Origin: Cephalothrix spiralis
Lineage: Eukaryota; Nemertea; Palaeonemertea; Archinemertea; Cephalotrichidae
NCBI GenBank assembly: GCA_032353305.1
Contig: JAUCNG010086662.1
Location: forward strand, 1 to 14,037
Reading direction: 5' to 3'
DNA: 14,037 nt
In this document: positions 12,462 to 14,037 of the stretch, in pieces
Position numbering within the stretch: position 1 is the first letter of the stretch
How the letters are laid out: each line of letters opens with the position of its first letter
The notes under the pieces: generated by a model
What the model was told of the DNA's origin: nothing
Seen by the model: the letters and a program-made list of their open reading frames with translations, nothing else
The model's database searches: none
Program-made: the position numbers and the translations under genes

Positions 12462-13376
12462 ACTACCACAGGTGCTCGTTGACCAGCCTGTTTCTCGCAG
12501 AAAAAAAGATAGGCTACGCCTATCTTAAGTACAAAAGGTAGATCTGAATATACGGATGAAAGACCGTGAACAAGAAATTGATCACCAAAAGTTAGAAAAA
12601 AACTTACCAAAAAAAGTTTACTTTTTCGGCTGCAAAAATTCAGCGCATTAAGATTCCTCCAGACGGTTTTGTCGTAGGAGGAATACTTTTTTTTTTATTT
12701 TTATTTTTCTAGAGATCAAAAAAATGAACTATTTAAAAATAATTTATCGTACTAGATCTATACGTACCGGTTATACCGGTATCTAAAAAAATTCAAATTC
12801 AGAAGTTTATTGCTTATCAGCGCGGGGCACATTGCAAGTTGCGTTGTGCCCCGCGCTGATAAGCAATAAACTTCTAAATTTGAATTTTTTTAGATACCGG
12901 GTATGTTAAATTATTTTTAAATAGTTCATTTTTATGTTTTGTTGTCAAAATATCGAGAATATTATGAAGAATCAATTATATTGATGATTTTGTTTTTGAT
13001 AAAGTTATAATTATTATTGTTTGTCTGAATTTATGCAATCCTTTGGCATTTTGAAGTATCTGAATAGAATGAATCCGCTATTTTCTTTTTACAAATCGAG
13101 AAAATGACGAAGAAATTTTTTGGATCTCTAGAAAAATGAAAATTTAAAAAAAAGTATTCCTCCTACGACAAAACCGTCTGGAGGAATCTTAATGCACAGA
13201 ATTTTTGCAGTCGATAAAGTAAACTTTTTTTTCTAACTTTTGGTGATCGATTTCTTGTGCACGGTCTTTCATCCGTATATTCAGATCTACCTTTTGTAGG
13301 CCTACCTTTAGATAGGCTGCGCCTATCTTTTCTCTGCGAGAAACAGGCTGGTCGTCGAGCACCTGTGGTTACTACT
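12462..13376. mobile_element. Large fold-back element (915 bases) with about 255-base arms
   Basis: The left arm (12462-12717) and right arm (about 13122-13376) are inverse copies over their length. Shared blocks include CCACAGGTGCTCG, CCAGCCTGTTTCTCGCAGA, ATACGGATGAAAGACCGTG and GATTCCTCCAGACGG followed by TTTTGTCGTAGGAGGAATAC. Each arm has two small hairpins of its own: AGATAGGC-tnc-GCCTATCT and ATTCCTCC / GGAGGAAT. The centre (12718-13121) holds a second, unrelated palindrome and about 170 AT-rich bases. There is no ORF, so this is a non-autonomous fold-back or MITE-like element. Confidence 0.8.
12719..12934. mobile_element. Inner palindrome nested in the fold-back element
   Basis: ACCGGTATCT...TTATCAGCGCGGGGCAC (12775-12830) is mirrored at 12846-12900 with very few mismatches around a 15-base loop that itself contains GCAA-g-TTGC. 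Outside this stem, AAAATGAACTATTTAAAAAT (12721-12740) is mirrored at 12912-12931. The left side has about 20 extra bases containing TACCGGTTATACCGGTA. The stem would be extremely stable as single strand. Confidence 0.8.
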
Positions 13377-13566
13377 AGTTAGTCTACTAGTACAGTACTA
13401 CAGTAGTACTACCGTACCGTACTATCTGAGATCTACTAGCTACAAGAGTAGATCTATTACCGGTACCGTACTAACAGAATTTACTGAGAGTCTTCAAAAT
13501 GCCATTTATTAGGGATATTGAACATACCGGTACTGTAGCCTACCGGTAGGTACCTTTATAGTAAAG
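13377..13566. repeat. Simple palindromic sequence rich in CTAGTA and TACCGGTA
   Basis: The stretch is made of short self-complementary words: ACTAGTTAGTCTACTAGT, AGTACTACAGTAGTACT, ACCGTACCGTAC, ATTACCGGTACCG and CTACCGGTAGGTACC. The same TACCGGTA word flanks or lies inside several repeats here (11502, 12430, 12765, 12893). No gene is seen. Confidence 0.55.
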
Positions 13567-13605
13567 TCTAAAAAACACAGCTTGGTCAACGCAAAACCCT
13601 AAAAA
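13567..13605 (-). repeat. Inverted partner of the motif at 9264-9304
   Basis: Read on the minus strand this gives TTAGGGTTTTGCGTTGACC, then AAGCTGTG and TTTTTTAGA, matching the + strand motif at 9264-9304. The orientation is that of terminal inverted repeats, but the family could equally be dispersed single copies. Confidence 0.55.
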
Positions 13606-13648
13606 GAATTCAAGTTAACAATTCACTGGCATCATGGTATGTAAAATA

Positions 13649-13723
13649 GGGCTTTCACGAATCATGATCTCTAAGAATGGGCTTTCACGAATCATGGGGA
13701 TAGTATAGTTTTCACGGATCACG
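13649..13723 (+). repeat. Short tandem repeat, 30-base period, upstream of the LINE
   Basis: GGGCTTTCACGAATCATG occurs at 13649-13666 and exactly again at 13679-13696. A third, diverged copy (GTTTTCACGGATCACG) is at 13708-13723. CTAAGAATGGG (13671-13681) is mirrored by CCCCATTCTTAG near 13767-13778. The position just before a LINE ORF suggests 5'-UTR monomers. Confidence 0.6.
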
Positions 13724-13903
13724 TTAGTCAGATTCCTGCCATTCACTATCACGTTAAGCCAATTTTCCCCATTCTTAGTTTTTTTTCTTTTTTAAATTAT
13801 TTATTTTTCTCCTGGTTAAAAAAATGATACGATTTTGTCGGGGAGAATAGCTTCTCTCAACTTTTTTTTTACCAACTACCTGCATCGCAGTTCATTTATT
13901 TAT

Positions 13904-13945
13904 TCACCTCTCTCTCTCTCACTCTTTCACCTTTCTCTTCTTTTG
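13904..13945 (+). repeat. Pyrimidine-rich CT tract
   Basis: CTCTCTCTCTCTC followed by ACTCTTTCACCTTTCTCTTC lies directly before the LINE ORF, a simple low-complexity run in its 5' leader. Confidence 0.6.
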
Positions 13946-13959
13946 CACTTTAAACTCTT

Positions 13960-14037
13960 ATGCCTTCTGTAAAATGTCCTCTTACTATAGGCTGTATGAA
14001 TGTTAGAGGATTGGGTGACAAGGTTAAAAGAAAAGAT
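13960..14037 (+). CDS. Start of a LINE retrotransposon ORF (AP-endonuclease domain), cut by the window
   Basis: The frame begins MPSVKCPLTIGCMNVRGLGD and remains open to the last base (26 codons). An in-frame TAA at 13951-13953 makes this the first Met. The pattern I-x-C/S-x-N-V-R-G-L-G-D-x-x-K-R-x is the hallmark start of the apurinic/apyrimidinic endonuclease domain of L1/Tx1/CR1-type LINE proteins, where the Asn is a catalytic-site residue. The reverse transcriptase would follow to the right. Intactness cannot be judged. Confidence 0.75.
   Translation, partial: MPSVKCPLTIGCMNVRGLGDKVKRKD

Noticed and set aside
12413-12610. 65-codon minus-strand frame
   Set aside because: It lies in the left arm of the fold-back element, where a mirrored frame would be expected by symmetry, and matches no family.

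Overview
The window looks like animal nuclear DNA, most likely from an invertebrate. It is AT-rich, carries a conserved metabolic gene cut into short exons by GT-AG introns of about 0.5 to 0.9 kb, contains intronless tandem channel genes, and is full of fold-back repeats and the start of a LINE retrotransposon. Nothing fixes the phylum; a mollusc-like lophotrochozoan is only a weak guess.

Layout. Bases 1-2411 (+ strand) hold the 3' end of one TRP-like channel gene and a complete, intronless 490-codon tandem copy (939-2411), with degenerate repeats around both. Bases 3306-8370 (- strand) hold seven coding exons of an aldehyde dehydrogenase closest to ALDH9 (4-trimethylaminobutyraldehyde / betaine-aldehyde type). 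They were assembled by eye from splice sites, and every junction keeps the reading frame. They encode the N-terminal 367 residues: a probable mitochondrial presequence, the NAD-binding region, and the catalytic Asn, Glu and Cys. The last quarter of the enzyme is missing and no exon for it is visible down to base 1. The TRP-like genes therefore probably lie inside a long ALDH intron, on the opposite strand.

Bases 8376-13959 carry no recognised protein family. They hold stacked inverted-repeat (MITE or fold-back) elements, a degenerate tandem repeat, a possible hAT-like terminus and a large nested palindrome (12462-13376). They also hold one candidate first coding exon for a secreted or ER protein (12217-12324). 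The last 78 bases are the start of a LINE endonuclease-type ORF that runs out of the window.

The channel and the enzyme have no obvious shared function; their relation is positional (nested, antisense). The most notable points are the nested young TRP-like duplication, the palindrome-within-palindrome, and the orphan signal-peptide exon.
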